A stretch of DNA of 33,772 nt from a virus: positions 1-33,772 of the IMG/VR virus record IMGVR_UViG_3300035698_027778. One strand, given 5' to 3'. The notes beneath the pieces were generated by a model, which ran no database searches, had not been told where the DNA came from, and saw only the letters and a program-made list of their open reading frames with translations. Both the position numbers and the translations under genes were made by a program. Numbering within the stretch: position 1 is the stretch's first letter; each line of letters begins with the position of its first letter. Below, piece after piece: positions 8,215 to 15,981 of this stretch.

Positions 8215-8499
8215 ATGGCAAAGCGCAACCTTTCACAGGCCGAGATCGCGGCACGCCAAAAGGCTGTCGACCAAGGCGACATACTCATTGAGAATACTAG
8301 TAATCAATTGGTGCAAATACAGCTTAAATCGCCGTATACTAAGGATGCTTCAAAGCGTCTGGATTTCTTCGTCGGTGAACAATCTGTGAGCCTTGGGCCG
8401 ACCAAATCGGCACGGTTCCCGAAGAATCGCCTATATATGGACCAGATCAACAATCTGCAGAAGCGAGGCCAGCTTCGGATACGCGGCGCGAAAACTTAA
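8215..8499 (+). CDS. Small basic protein upstream of sheath
   Basis: The 94-residue protein has a strong ribosome-binding site (AGGAG, 6 bp before ATG). A helical, charged N-terminus (LSQAEIAARQKAVDQGD) precedes a beta-like domain (ILIENTSNQLVQIQLKSP) and a basic tail (KRGQLRIRGAKT). The family was not recognised. It has its own promoter-like element and stands just before the sheath gene, so a small virion component or tail assembly factor is plausible. The 76 bp after it hold no further gene. Confidence 0.65.
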   Translation: MAKRNLSQAEIAARQKAVDQGDILIENTSNQLVQIQLKSPYTKDASKRLDFFVGEQSVSLGPTKSARFPKNRLYMDQINNLQKRGQLRIRGAKT

Positions 8500-8532
8500 A
8501 AAAGACCCCTATCTGGGGCCCTGACATTGAGC

Positions 8533-8546
8533 AAATATAATATAAT
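8533..8546 (+). promoter_or_regulatory. Candidate sheath promoter (CAAATATA plus overlapping TATAAT boxes)
   Basis: CAAATATAATATAAT contains a one-mismatch copy of the TAAATATA octamer and two overlapping perfect TATAAT hexamers (8536-8541 and 8541-8546). No good -35 hexamer sits 16-18 bp upstream. It lies 30 bp before the sheath ATG with a GGAG in between. Confidence 0.4.
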
Positions 8547-8575
8547 TAGGCACCATTAAGTTGGAGACGTAGCTG

Positions 8576-11431
8576 ATGGCACTTTACCTGTCTCCGGGCG
8601 TATTCCCGCGCGAGATAGATCTTTCTATCCTCGCAACGCTTTCAAGCGGGATTACGCCTGCGTTTATCGGCACCGCGCAAAAAGGCCCTGTAAACGACCC
8701 CACGTTCGTTTCTACGCCAGAACAGTTTATCGATGAGTTTGGTGAGCCATTCACCGACTCTAACCTCGGGTACGCAGTCCTTGCATACATGGAGGAAGGT
8801 AACCGGGCATGGATCATGAGGATCGGTGTTGAATGTGAAGAGGGACAGGTGTCCGCACTTGCCTCGATTTGTATTGATACATCTGGTGCTATGGAAGATG
8901 GTTGGGGCAGGATTGCGCTGTTCCAGGGGATCGATTTCGGAAAAGTCAGTCTTCGAGTGCCTACGACGACTGATATATTCGATTTCCACCCCGCCGGTGT
9001 TGATGACATTGATTACACCGACATTGACGTCTCTTCGTCGGATGGTGCCACCAACGCCACACTAGATTTTTCGTGCGGCACATGTACAGAGGAATATAAC
9101 GGCGCGATTGATGACAGTTTCACTGTCTTAGTTACTGCTTCACCCGATCCGTCATCTGGGTCGACTGTTGAGGGCGCAACATTCGAGATTATTCGTCAGA
9201 GCGACGGATCGGTTGTTGAGGATGGGACGTTTGGTGAAAGTGCTGTTCCCGGCACCTCGAACACGATTACCATCGGCACGACCGGTTTGTCATTTCGTGT
9301 TGTGGTTACGGGATCATCACCAATTGAGGAAGACGACACATTCACGTTCAGCGTTCAGCCCGAGAACCGTTACTTTGCGTTCCAGGTTGAGGGTAGAGCT
9401 GCGCCAGATGTTTATCAGATGCCGACGGCGACATATACGACAGCTGACACATTTGTGACGGCGTTCAATGACCTGCTTCCCGGCAACGAAGATTATATCG
9501 CGATTAATTCTGGCGGGGAACTTTATATTCGCACCGATACGGCTGGCGAACGTATCCAGTTGGTAGGAAATCCAATCACCGATATTAGCGCTGGTGAAGA
9601 TTCTGAGGGTTGGGCCCTCGAGGTTGGCAGTGCGAAATGGACGATCGACATTCCTCGCTCGTATATTATTGGTGACGACACTGGTCCGTATGCCATTACG
9701 TCCCAGAATCAAGACCTCACATTCCGGGTCGTTGGTCAAACCGCTTCGGTTGAGCTCGAGATGACGATAGCCGCTTCGTTGGCGGCTACAGCGACTTCGG
9801 TCGCCGCACAGATTCATGCCAGTAGTATCTCGAGTGGCACTCGTTATATGGATTCGTTTGCCATTTATACTTCTGATACCGAGAAGAAGGTGGTTATTGC
9901 GACGGATCAGACTCACCAGCTCTGGCAGATGAGGCTCCTGGCCGATTTCTCTCACATTGAGTCGTTGCGTTTTGCCGAAGTGCTCGAAATTCCTTATCCG
10001 TACACACGTGCATATCAAGGATTTTACGATTCACGAGTTGAAGAGCCAACACCAAGCACCGCAGATGCCTCAATTCCGGCTTCATGCGATGCCGCCGATG
10101 GCGGGGACCCCTCGGGTGCCTCATGTGCCGCTGATACGGCATATTACGCCAACATCGTCGGATATATTGTTGCGAAGTCGTCTGGAACTTGGATCGACAG
10201 TTTCAATCTGACGTTGGAACAATTCAATGACGATCCTGGTAGGTTTACGATTCTAATCAAAGACTCATCGGCGATCCTGCAAGAACGTATTGACGACCTG
10301 AGCTTCGATTCAAGCGCCACACGTTATATCGCGAATGTGATTAATGAAGGTTCGTCGATCGGTGGCACAAACGGCAATAGCTGGATCCAGTGGGTCGAAA
10401 GGGCTGTTGGCACAACCGAGGATCGCGATCCTGGGTCCCGCAATGCGACGTCCTTCAGCGGCGCGGCGAACGGTATTCCGACTAGTGCCGTGTACTCATC
10501 TGAGATCGATCGCGCAATTATCGGCAACCCGAGCGCGGCGTCTGGATTCTACGCCTTCAGCAACCCGGAGACGATCGATATCTCCCTGCTGGTGGTGCCG
10601 GGCAACTCGTCGGGTTCAGTTATCGCCCAAGGCTTGCAGCTTTGCGAAGGGCGGGGTGACTGCCATTACATCATCGATCCTCCGTACGGGCTCCGTCCGC
10701 AGCAGGTGGTCGACTGGCACAATGGCATGTTGAACTCTGACCTTACTGCGGCGATTAATAGCAGCTATGGTGCTCTTTACTGGAGCTGGCTGAAGATTTT
10801 CGATCAGTTCAGTGCTGAAGAGATTTACGTCCCGCCGTCCGGCCACATCGCTGCGGTTTACGCAAGGACCGAGCGTGAAAGCGAAATGTGGTACGCCCCG
10901 GCGGGTCTGAACAGAGGACGCCTGCTAACAGCCAAGGATGTCGAATATAGCCCGACGTCTGGAGAGCGCGATCTGCTCTATGGCTACAACAACGCGGTCA
11001 ACCCCATTGTGAACTTCCCGCAAGATGGTATCACAGTCTGGGGTCAGCGCACATTACAGCGCGCGGATTCGGCTCTCGATAGGGTCAACGTCCGGATGCT
11101 GCTCATTGCACTCAAGAAATCCCTGATTCCGCTACTACGCAACTACGTCTTCGAGCAGAACGATAGATTCTTGTGGTCGCAGGTGCGCGGAGCGATCAGG
11201 CCACTTCTAGCGGACATCGCCGCACGGCGCGGTCTAACAGCATATAAGGTGGTGTGTGATGAGACCAATAACACACCGCAACGAATCGATCGCAACGAAC
11301 TCTGGGTGAGCGTCTACATCAAGCCGACTCGCGTGGCAGAGTTCATCGTTCTCAATCTAGTTGTGATGCGCAGCGATCAGAGCTTTGCATCTGAGGAAGT
11401 CCTACAAGCCGGTGGCGTTGTTGGTGCTTAA
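8576..11431 (+). CDS. Tail sheath protein (gp18-like)
   Basis: This is the contractile tail sheath subunit, which polymerises around the tube and contracts to drive it into the cell. The N-terminus (LSPGVFPREIDLS ... ITPAFIGTAQKGPVNDPTFV) is the hallmark 'PGVyvrEid.s......t..a.vG.a.kGP' of sheath proteins. The C-terminus (GITVWGQRTLQRADSALDRV, then VRMLLIALKKSLIPLLRNYV) and the stretch ending in FIVLNLVVMRSDQSFASEEV match the conserved sheath C-terminal domain. At 951 residues it is about half as long again as T4 gp18 (659). The extra length lies in the middle (about 130-620), beta-rich and Thr/Ser/Asp-rich, probably surface-exposed insertion domains. Ribosome-binding site GGAG is upstream. 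The stretch is richer in G/C and in common codons than its neighbours, as expected for an abundant protein. Confidence 0.95.
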   Translation: MALYLSPGVFPREIDLSILATLSSGITPAFIGTAQKGPVNDPTFVSTPEQFIDEFGEPFTDSNLGYAVLAYMEEGNRAWIMRIGVECEEGQVSALASICIDTSGAMEDGWGRIALFQGIDFGKVSLRVPTTTDIFDFHPAGVDDIDYTDIDVSSSDGATNATLDFSCGTCTEEYNGAIDDSFTVLVTASPDPSSGSTVEGATFEIIRQSDGSVVEDGTFGESAVPGTSNTITIGTTGLSFRVVVTGSSPIEEDDTFTFSVQPENRYFAFQVEGRAAPDVYQMPTATYTTADTFVTAFNDLLPGNEDYIAINSGGELYIRTDTAGERIQLVGNPITDISAGEDSEGWALEVGSAKWTIDIPRSYIIGDDTGPYAITSQNQDLTFRVVGQTASVELEMTIAASLAATATSVAAQIHASSISSGTRYMDSFAIYTSDTEKKVVIATDQTHQLWQMRLLADFSHIESLRFAEVLEIPYPYTRAYQGFYDSRVEEPTPSTADASIPASCDAADGGDPSGASCAADTAYYANIVGYIVAKSSGTWIDSFNLTLEQFNDDPGRFTILIKDSSAILQERIDDLSFDSSATRYIANVINEGSSIGGTNGNSWIQWVERAVGTTEDRDPGSRNATSFSGAANGIPTSAVYSSEIDRAIIGNPSAASGFYAFSNPETIDISLLVVPGNSSGSVIAQGLQLCEGRGDCHYIIDPPYGLRPQQVVDWHNGMLNSDLTAAINSSYGALYWSWLKIFDQFSAEEIYVPPSGHIAAVYARTERESEMWYAPAGLNRGRLLTAKDVEYSPTSGERDLLYGYNNAVNPIVNFPQDGITVWGQRTLQRADSALDRVNVRMLLIALKKSLIPLLRNYVFEQNDRFLWSQVRGAIRPLLADIAARRGLTAYKVVCDETNNTPQRIDRNELWVSVYIKPTRVAEFIVLNLVVMRSDQSFASEEVLQAGGVVGA

Positions 11432-11444
11432 GGGAGTTTGAATA

Positions 11445-11978
11445 ATGCCGGGTTTTAATATTGGCGGAACAGCTGATCCCCAGCGTCAGAAAAGCAACAT
11501 CTCAGAGCCACGGCGCAAGCACCGTTGGTTGGTAAGTGAGCTGGGTGGTGTTCTAAAGAGGGAAGAGCTTGTATATTTGCAGAGCTGCTCACGCCCGAAT
11601 TTCAAGTACTCGCCTGCTGAAATGCACCATGACCAGGAAGTAGCATACTTCGCTGGGAAGCAGGAGTGGGATCCGATCGATTTCACTTTCTACGACATGG
11701 AGCAGGATGTAGATGTATCAGCCAAGCTCAAGGAATGGGTCACTGCGGTCACGACAAGTTGGGCTAATGTCGGAGATTTGACCACAGTCGCACTGCCTTC
11801 TGCGTACAAGAAGGACGGCGTTATCGAAATGACGCAGGGCGACGGTGAATCGTCTGAGACATGGCGTCTGCTTGGCATTTGGCCGATGGAAACCAACTGG
11901 AACGAGTTAGATTATACCAGCAACGACATTGCGTTAGTTGTTGTCAAAGCGAGGATTGATAGGGCGGTTCCTGAGTAA
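11445..11978 (+). CDS. Tail tube protein (gp19-like), copy 1
   Basis: The protein has 177 residues and lies 13 bp after the sheath gene with a GGGAG ribosome-binding site. The pattern (RKHRWLVSE ... RPNFKYSPAEMHHDQEVAYF ... WDPIDFTFYDMEQDVDVSAKL ... LLGIWPMETNWNELDYTSND) is that of T4 gp19-family tube subunits. These form hexameric rings inside the sheath. It shares the N-terminal MPGFNIxGT and overall layout with the next gene, so the two are tandem paralogues. This copy is the likely main tube subunit because it directly follows the sheath gene. Confidence 0.85.
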   Translation: MPGFNIGGTADPQRQKSNISEPRRKHRWLVSELGGVLKREELVYLQSCSRPNFKYSPAEMHHDQEVAYFAGKQEWDPIDFTFYDMEQDVDVSAKLKEWVTAVTTSWANVGDLTTVALPSAYKKDGVIEMTQGDGESSETWRLLGIWPMETNWNELDYTSNDIALVVVKARIDRAVPE

Positions 11979-11991
11979 TAATTGGTGATCA

Positions 11992-12540
11992 ATGCCTGGT
12001 TTTAATATTTCTGGCACAAAGGCCGATGGTTTCTCTATGGGAACCAACACGCTCGCAGATGTGGGTGATGCACATAGAAACCATAGATGGCGTGTGGAAG
12101 CACTTCCAATTCGTGCGAGCAACAAGGAGGTCATTAAGCTTCTGCCGTACGCCAAATCGGTCACGCTGCCGGATGTAGAATTCGAAGAAGTGCCAATAGA
12201 TGGCTCCACGATAACTTACAAATTTGCCGGCCGCCCCAAATTCGCGGATACCACTATCGAATTTTATGATGTATATGGCCTATATAATGAATTATATAGG
12301 GTTCAGGAAAATATTTGGAACCAATACTCTGGGTTAAATACGGGCTTTAATTATAAGGGCATTACTGAAGTCGTATTGACTTCCGGTGATGGGTCTGATA
12401 TTTCACGATACAGTCTTAAGAATTCATGGATTAAAAAGTTTTCCCACAGCCCGCTTTCTTATGACAATAGTGATTTCAAGCTTTTAATCTTAACTATTTC
12501 GTGTGATTGGATCGAGGCCGGTTTTCCAAAGGTGCCGTGA
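11992..12540 (+). CDS. Tail tube-like protein, copy 2
   Basis: The 182-residue protein is a paralogue of the preceding gene: MPGFNI start, HRNHRWRVE, a strand DVEFEEVPIDGSTITYKFAG, DTTIEFYDVYG and a C-terminal SYDNSDFKLLILTISCDW. It is diverged enough to have a separate role. In T4-like tails, gp48 and gp54 are tube-like initiator proteins, so this copy could be a baseplate-proximal or distal tube ring, or an alternative subunit. The stop is followed by a 72-bp gap without a gene. Confidence 0.75.
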   Translation: MPGFNISGTKADGFSMGTNTLADVGDAHRNHRWRVEALPIRASNKEVIKLLPYAKSVTLPDVEFEEVPIDGSTITYKFAGRPKFADTTIEFYDVYGLYNELYRVQENIWNQYSGLNTGFNYKGITEVVLTSGDGSDISRYSLKNSWIKKFSHSPLSYDNSDFKLLILTISCDWIEAGFPKVP

Positions 12541-12612
12541 TCCGCTTCAAAGTTTATGTCTTAGTCGCTATCTAACCGAATTTTGAGCGTATATACTTCT
12601 ACGGAGATCAAA

Positions 12613-13644
12613 ATGTCTGACGATGTACAACCTGAAGATAGTGTTGAAAGAGCCCTTAAGGCCGAGGGCGAATCTACGATCCCCGAAAAATACCGCAAGT
12701 TAGACTTTAGTGCTAGGGACTTTAATGTTCCTGTGGCTGATGGTGATGGTAAGAGTATCATCCATTCAATCATCTCCAGGCCGGAAAGCGATTTCTTACC
12801 CTGGGAGGATGTAACTCTTCCTAGTGAGGGTTTGTATTATGATGGCGAAGTCCCTGGTGGTTTGATCCAGGTTCGTCCAATGGGCATGGATGCCGATAAG
12901 ATTATGGCCACGCAGCGCTTGGCGCAATCGGGCAAGGCGCTCGACTACCTATATCGCAAGTGTGTACGGCTTCCGGGTGATTTCGATCCGCTGAACCTTT
13001 TAATTGGCGATCGTATGTTCCTATTGTACTACCTTCGCGGTATTACTCATGGCAATAATTACGAATTCATCATTGAATGTACGAATCGTGATTGCAAGAT
13101 GTCCAGCACGTGGGATTATGATCTTAATGATTTGAGGGCCAATATTTCAGGCCCAGATGCATCTCTTGGTGTTGAACCGTTTAAGATTGTTCTACCGCAG
13201 ATTAGCGCCGCGACGAAAGCAGAAGTATGGATCCAGGCCCGCTTCATGCGCGGATATGATATTTTGTACTCGTCACAAAAGCGTTCTGATCGCCGTGCAC
13301 GATCAACTGCTGGCGCCCGCTCGAGTGGCGGCAATGAAAATACTGGCAAGTCGTTGTCGATTGATGATACTCTAGTAAAGAATCTGAGCCGGCTGGTTAT
13401 TGCCATCGGAAGTGGGGATCACAATGATCCGAAAAACGTGGAAGATAATAAGCTCGCGATCACTCAGTTTGTTGATAGGCTGCATTCTAGCGACCACGCA
13501 GAGATTCGCCAATTCTTAAACAATAGCGCTCCCGGTATCGATCCATCGATCAAACTCGAGTGCCCTCACTGTGGCACAACCATGACGATGGAGGTACCCG
13601 TGACCGACAGCTTCTTTCGTCGCACGGAACAAATGGACGACTGA
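12613..13644 (+). CDS. gp26-like baseplate hub assembly protein
   Basis: The protein has 343 residues when started at the ATG preceded by ACGGAGATCAAA; an upstream TTG at 12583 has no ribosome-binding site. The segment WEDVTLPSEGLYYDGEVPGG, followed by LIQVRPMGMDADKIM, is the signature 'lPS.G.fY..g.v.vrpmt..de' of the T4 gp26 baseplate-hub family. Two Cys pairs, C-TNRDC in the middle and CPHCG near the end, look like zinc-binding knuckles. The mid region (ARSTAGARSSGGNENTGKS) is low-complexity. It follows the tube genes and precedes a small chaperone-like frame, the usual place for tape-measure/hub assembly factors. Confidence 0.7.
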   Translation: MSDDVQPEDSVERALKAEGESTIPEKYRKLDFSARDFNVPVADGDGKSIIHSIISRPESDFLPWEDVTLPSEGLYYDGEVPGGLIQVRPMGMDADKIMATQRLAQSGKALDYLYRKCVRLPGDFDPLNLLIGDRMFLLYYLRGITHGNNYEFIIECTNRDCKMSSTWDYDLNDLRANISGPDASLGVEPFKIVLPQISAATKAEVWIQARFMRGYDILYSSQKRSDRRARSTAGARSSGGNENTGKSLSIDDTLVKNLSRLVIAIGSGDHNDPKNVEDNKLAITQFVDRLHSSDHAEIRQFLNNSAPGIDPSIKLECPHCGTTMTMEVPVTDSFFRRTEQMDD

Positions 13645-13690
13645 CGACGCCGGAAACCTAGTCCCGGATTATGAGTCGGCCGGGAAAGCC

Positions 13691-13864
13691 ATGGAAGCCG
13701 AATGGAATGATTTGATGGAGCAGCAATATATTCTATCAACTCGTGGTGATTTGAATATATTCGAGCAATCTTTAATGACTGCCGAGGAGCGCGCCTGGTG
13801 GATTCAGAGGCTGCGCAAGGATAATGAAGCAGAGAAGCAGGCCATGAATAAAGCTAAGGGTTAG
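13691..13864 (+). CDS. Small tail-assembly/hub chaperone-like protein
   Basis: The frame encodes 57 residues (MEAEWNDLMEQQYILSTRGD ... AEERAWWIQRLRKDNEAEKQ ...). The pattern of an N-terminal helix, 'EER.W.i.Rl.kd.eae...M.K' and a basic end resembles the small partner proteins that follow gp26-like genes in T4-like phages (the gp51 position). Its ATG lies 47 bp after the gp26-like stop, with GGGAA upstream. The frame is +1 relative to the gp26-like gene and is open back into its 3' end (to about 13603) without another start codon. It could be translated alone or by a +1 shift. It ends AAG-GGT-TAG at 13862-13864. Confidence 0.6.
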   Translation: MEAEWNDLMEQQYILSTRGDLNIFEQSLMTAEERAWWIQRLRKDNEAEKQAMNKAKG

Positions 13865-14010
13865 GAAGTCCACGACCTGAAGATATTGATTTTGCGTTCC
13901 ATGGCTCTTGTTGGATTCTGATATATCCAGTCGGCTATAACTCTTCGTACTCTTTAATTAAATCCATACATTATGTTTGGTCGGATATTACCGCTAAAAC
14001 AACATGCTAA
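13861..14010 (+). other. Start-less open frame, possible -1 frameshift extension
   Basis: From TTA at 13861 a frame of 49 codons runs to TAA at 14008-14010 (LGSPRPEDIDFAFHGS...). It has a protein-like composition but contains no ATG, GTG or TTG. It is the -1 frame of the 57-residue ORF, entered by re-reading the last T of GGT at the sequence G-GGT-TAG. Its stop overlaps by two bases the stop of the convergent minus-strand gene, which argues that it is coding to its end. Fused, the product would have about 106 residues. Alternatives are an ATT start near 13885, a decayed gene, or an indel error. Confidence 0.4.
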
Positions 14011-14534
14011 GCCGGACGGTTTCTTTCGTAATATCCCCCCGACGAAGACGGGCCAATAATCGGCTTATTGAATGGGGCGCCATCAATAGGTGTTGCGCCG
14101 GCCGGGGTTGGGTCGAAGCCAGCCTCGTGTGCGCCAAGCACATCAATGACGAATTCTATAATCTCTTTGGCGGTATGCTCTGGTTCAGAAGCAGACTTAT
14201 TCTCGGAAATCTGCCCATTTTGAACATTTTTCAGTTCGGCAAGACTCGAGTGAATGGTCTTCCCGAGGTGCATACTATTGGTGCCGAGTACGAATAGGTT
14301 CCAACCGAGCTTCGTCCTACCGGACGTGGGCTCGATCTCTTCTACGTACGGAGTGACCTCGACCTTCCCGAATAATTCCGGGATCACGCCGCCCAGATCA
14401 GCGACTGCCGGCGGGTACACTAGAGATCCATAATCGTCTTCGAAACCCTTCTTGTCGAAATATACCATTAACTGGCGTCTGGTAATTTCTTTCGTCAGGG
14501 CGCGTTTTACGGCTTTGGCTAATTTTGCGTGCAT
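14007..14534 (-). CDS. Antisense-oriented hypothetical gene within tail operon
   Basis: The protein has 175 residues if started at the ATG at 14534; GTG at 14540 is also in frame. Residues 1-45 are basic and helical (MHAKLAKAVKRALTKEITRR). A beta region follows (VTPYVEEIEPTSGRTKLGWN, then LFVLGTNSMHLG), then a helix near EHTAKEIIEFVIDVLG. The Pro/Gly-rich tail ends SSGGYYERNRPA. No family was recognised. It is the only minus-strand gene inside the tail block and has its own TAAATATA element 8 bp upstream of the ATG, with essentially no 5' leader. The longer frame extending to 14738 overlaps the next plus gene and is unlikely. Confidence 0.6.
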   Translation of the reverse strand: MHAKLAKAVKRALTKEITRRQLMVYFDKKGFEDDYGSLVYPPAVADLGGVIPELFGKVEVTPYVEEIEPTSGRTKLGWNLFVLGTNSMHLGKTIHSSLAELKNVQNGQISENKSASEPEHTAKEIIEFVIDVLGAHEAGFDPTPAGATPIDGAPFNKPIIGPSSSGGYYERNRPA

Positions 14535-14542
14535 GGGCACAT

Positions 14543-14550
14543 TATATTTA
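14543..14550 (-). promoter_or_regulatory. TAAATATA promoter-like element (minus strand)
   Basis: On the minus strand TAAATATA is followed by ATGTGCCC and the ATG at 14534. It lies in the 49-bp gap between the divergent starts at 14534 and 14584. This mirrors the arrangement at 2654-2672, though here only the minus copy is exact; the plus side shows GATATTATAG instead. Confidence 0.5.
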
Positions 14551-14583
14551 CCCAAAGATATTATAGCAGCATTGGAGTTCAGT

Positions 14584-15363
14584 ATGCCATATCCTAGGAT
14601 GTCTGGGCGCAAGGGCGCGACAATACGTCTAAACGCCGATTTCTTCGCCAATGGTGTTCTGACCGACCCATATGCCATACGAAGAATTGATATATATAAA
14701 CAAAGCAAGGCCACGGAGAACCTTGTAGCCCAGATCACGGTTGGCGATCCAGATTCCTCTGGCTACCCTGAGCCGCTAATTCAGACTGCTGCTGGGCGGT
14801 ATTATGTGGACTGGGAAGTGCCGGACGATCTCGAGGCACCTGCAGTATATCTTGATGACTGGCAATTCATCGGAGATGAGCTGGTTGCCAGCAGTGGCAG
14901 CGCGGTAGATCTGGACGACGAGGACCTTTGGGATTCGTACTGCAACACATTCTGGCTTGTGGCAGCAAGTAGCTGGTACATTGACGATGCATTGTATACC
15001 TACGATTTCGGTTTCGACCCGCTTGACCGAGATATCACGAAGCCTGAAAAAAGGTCGATCGAAATTGGGATTATGCCGCTCCCGCTGTATGATTTCGATT
15101 ACAATAGGGTGGCCCCTTTGATGGCCCACTTAACGGCGACAATTACAATTTCGACAATGAATCACGAAACTCTCGTTGACGGAGCTGCTATGACCATGGG
15201 CCTGCGGCACGGAGCACATCGTGTCAACCCATTCGTGGCTCGTTATTTGGTCGACTCGAGTACTGCCGTTTATCGAAAGGGAACGTATAGGTATTTCGTC
15301 AGTCTAGCATTACCCAATGGTGAAACACGGAACAGTCCGTACTTCACGTTCTCGGTGAACTAA
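14584..15363 (+). CDS. Hypothetical virion structural protein
   Basis: The protein has 259 residues. The ATG has GGAG at good spacing, so this start is preferred to the upstream TTG at 14452, which would overlap the divergent gene. The sequence is beta-rich: an opening strand GATIRLNADFFANGVLTDPY, a segment IRRIDIYK, and a C-terminal YFVSLALPNGETRNSPYFTF typical of an Ig-like sandwich end. A conserved-looking HGAHRVNPFVARYLV stretch lies near residue 215. The family was not recognised. Its location among tube, hub and tape measure genes supports a tail or baseplate component. Its stop overlaps the next ATG (TAATG). Confidence 0.65.
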   Translation: MPYPRMSGRKGATIRLNADFFANGVLTDPYAIRRIDIYKQSKATENLVAQITVGDPDSSGYPEPLIQTAAGRYYVDWEVPDDLEAPAVYLDDWQFIGDELVASSGSAVDLDDEDLWDSYCNTFWLVAASSWYIDDALYTYDFGFDPLDRDITKPEKRSIEIGIMPLPLYDFDYNRVAPLMAHLTATITISTMNHETLVDGAAMTMGLRHGAHRVNPFVARYLVDSSTAVYRKGTYRYFVSLALPNGETRNSPYFTFSVN

Positions 15364-15689
15364 TGAGATTATCCCAGCTACATGAAGGATGGCTCGACAA
15401 GTTGGAGCAATGGACTCCATCAAACGACCCGGATATTCCTGTGATTGACGATTTTACGACATGGGTATCGAAAACTTTGGGGCTTCAACGTGTTCCAGAT
15501 GACGAAGAGGAACAAGAGGAAGAATCCGAAGAAGAATTGAGTGATGTAGATATTAGAAAGAAGGACGCGGCAGAGAAAATAATCAAACCGATCACATCCA
15601 TGGCTGTCGGCGGCACTGTTCCGCCGGGTCAGGGAAAACATCGTGGCCCGCCCGGAGCCGGCGCTTTTGGCTTAGCGCCAACGAGGTAA
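15363..15689 (+). CDS. Small acidic hypothetical protein
   Basis: The protein has 108 residues, coupled to the previous gene by TAATG. An amphipathic N-terminus (MRLSQLHEGWLDKLEQWTP) precedes a Glu-rich stretch (DDEEEQEEESEEELSD) and a Gly/Pro-rich tail (VPPGQGKHRGPPGAGAFG). It looks like a disordered adaptor. The 'RLSQLHEGW' opening recalls short N-termini of many T4-like virion proteins, but no function is recognised. Confidence 0.6.
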   Translation: MRLSQLHEGWLDKLEQWTPSNDPDIPVIDDFTTWVSKTLGLQRVPDDEEEQEEESEEELSDVDIRKKDAAEKIIKPITSMAVGGTVPPGQGKHRGPPGAGAFGLAPTR

Positions 15690-15690
15690 T

Positions 15691-15981
15691 ATGAAGCTGG
15701 CATGGATAAGGTATGGGAGTGGTGAAGAGAAAAAGCATATGCTTATGCTTAGACTTGGCCAACCGACTGGAAAATTTGTCGGTCTGATATCAGAGAAAAT
15801 CCCAAACGAAGTAATAAAGGCCATACGTGTCTATGCCGAAGAGCTCGACAAGATGGATGTAAAAGCCAGGGTTGCGTGGATAAAAGAAATCTGGCCGGGA
15901 TATTCTTCCGCATATCGTGAGATAAAGACGTCAAATATGGTTATTGAAAAAACTCTCGATTTGGAACCAATAAGTGTCTGA
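15691..15981 (+). CDS. Hypothetical protein
   Basis: The 96-residue protein starts 1 bp after the previous stop. N-terminal strands (MKLAWIRYGSGEEKKHMLML) lead to helices rich in Lys/Glu (VIKAIRVYAEELDKMDVKAR). It overlaps the following hub gene by 8 bp, so the two are co-translated. The family is unknown; context suggests a hub accessory protein. Confidence 0.6.
   Translation: MKLAWIRYGSGEEKKHMLMLRLGQPTGKFVGLISEKIPNEVIKAIRVYAEELDKMDVKARVAWIKEIWPGYSSAYREIKTSNMVIEKTLDLEPISV

Noticed and set aside
8506-8518. CCCC-TATCT-GGGG hairpin as a terminator
   Set aside because: Only a four-pair stem and no T-tract afterwards.
9317-10018. 233-residue minus-strand frame in the sheath gene
   Set aside because: Arg/His-rich shadow of the sheath reading frame.
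14452-14583. N-terminal extension of the structural gene at 14584
   Set aside because: The upstream start is TTG without a ribosome-binding site and would overlap the divergent gene; the ATG at 14584 has GGAG at the right distance.
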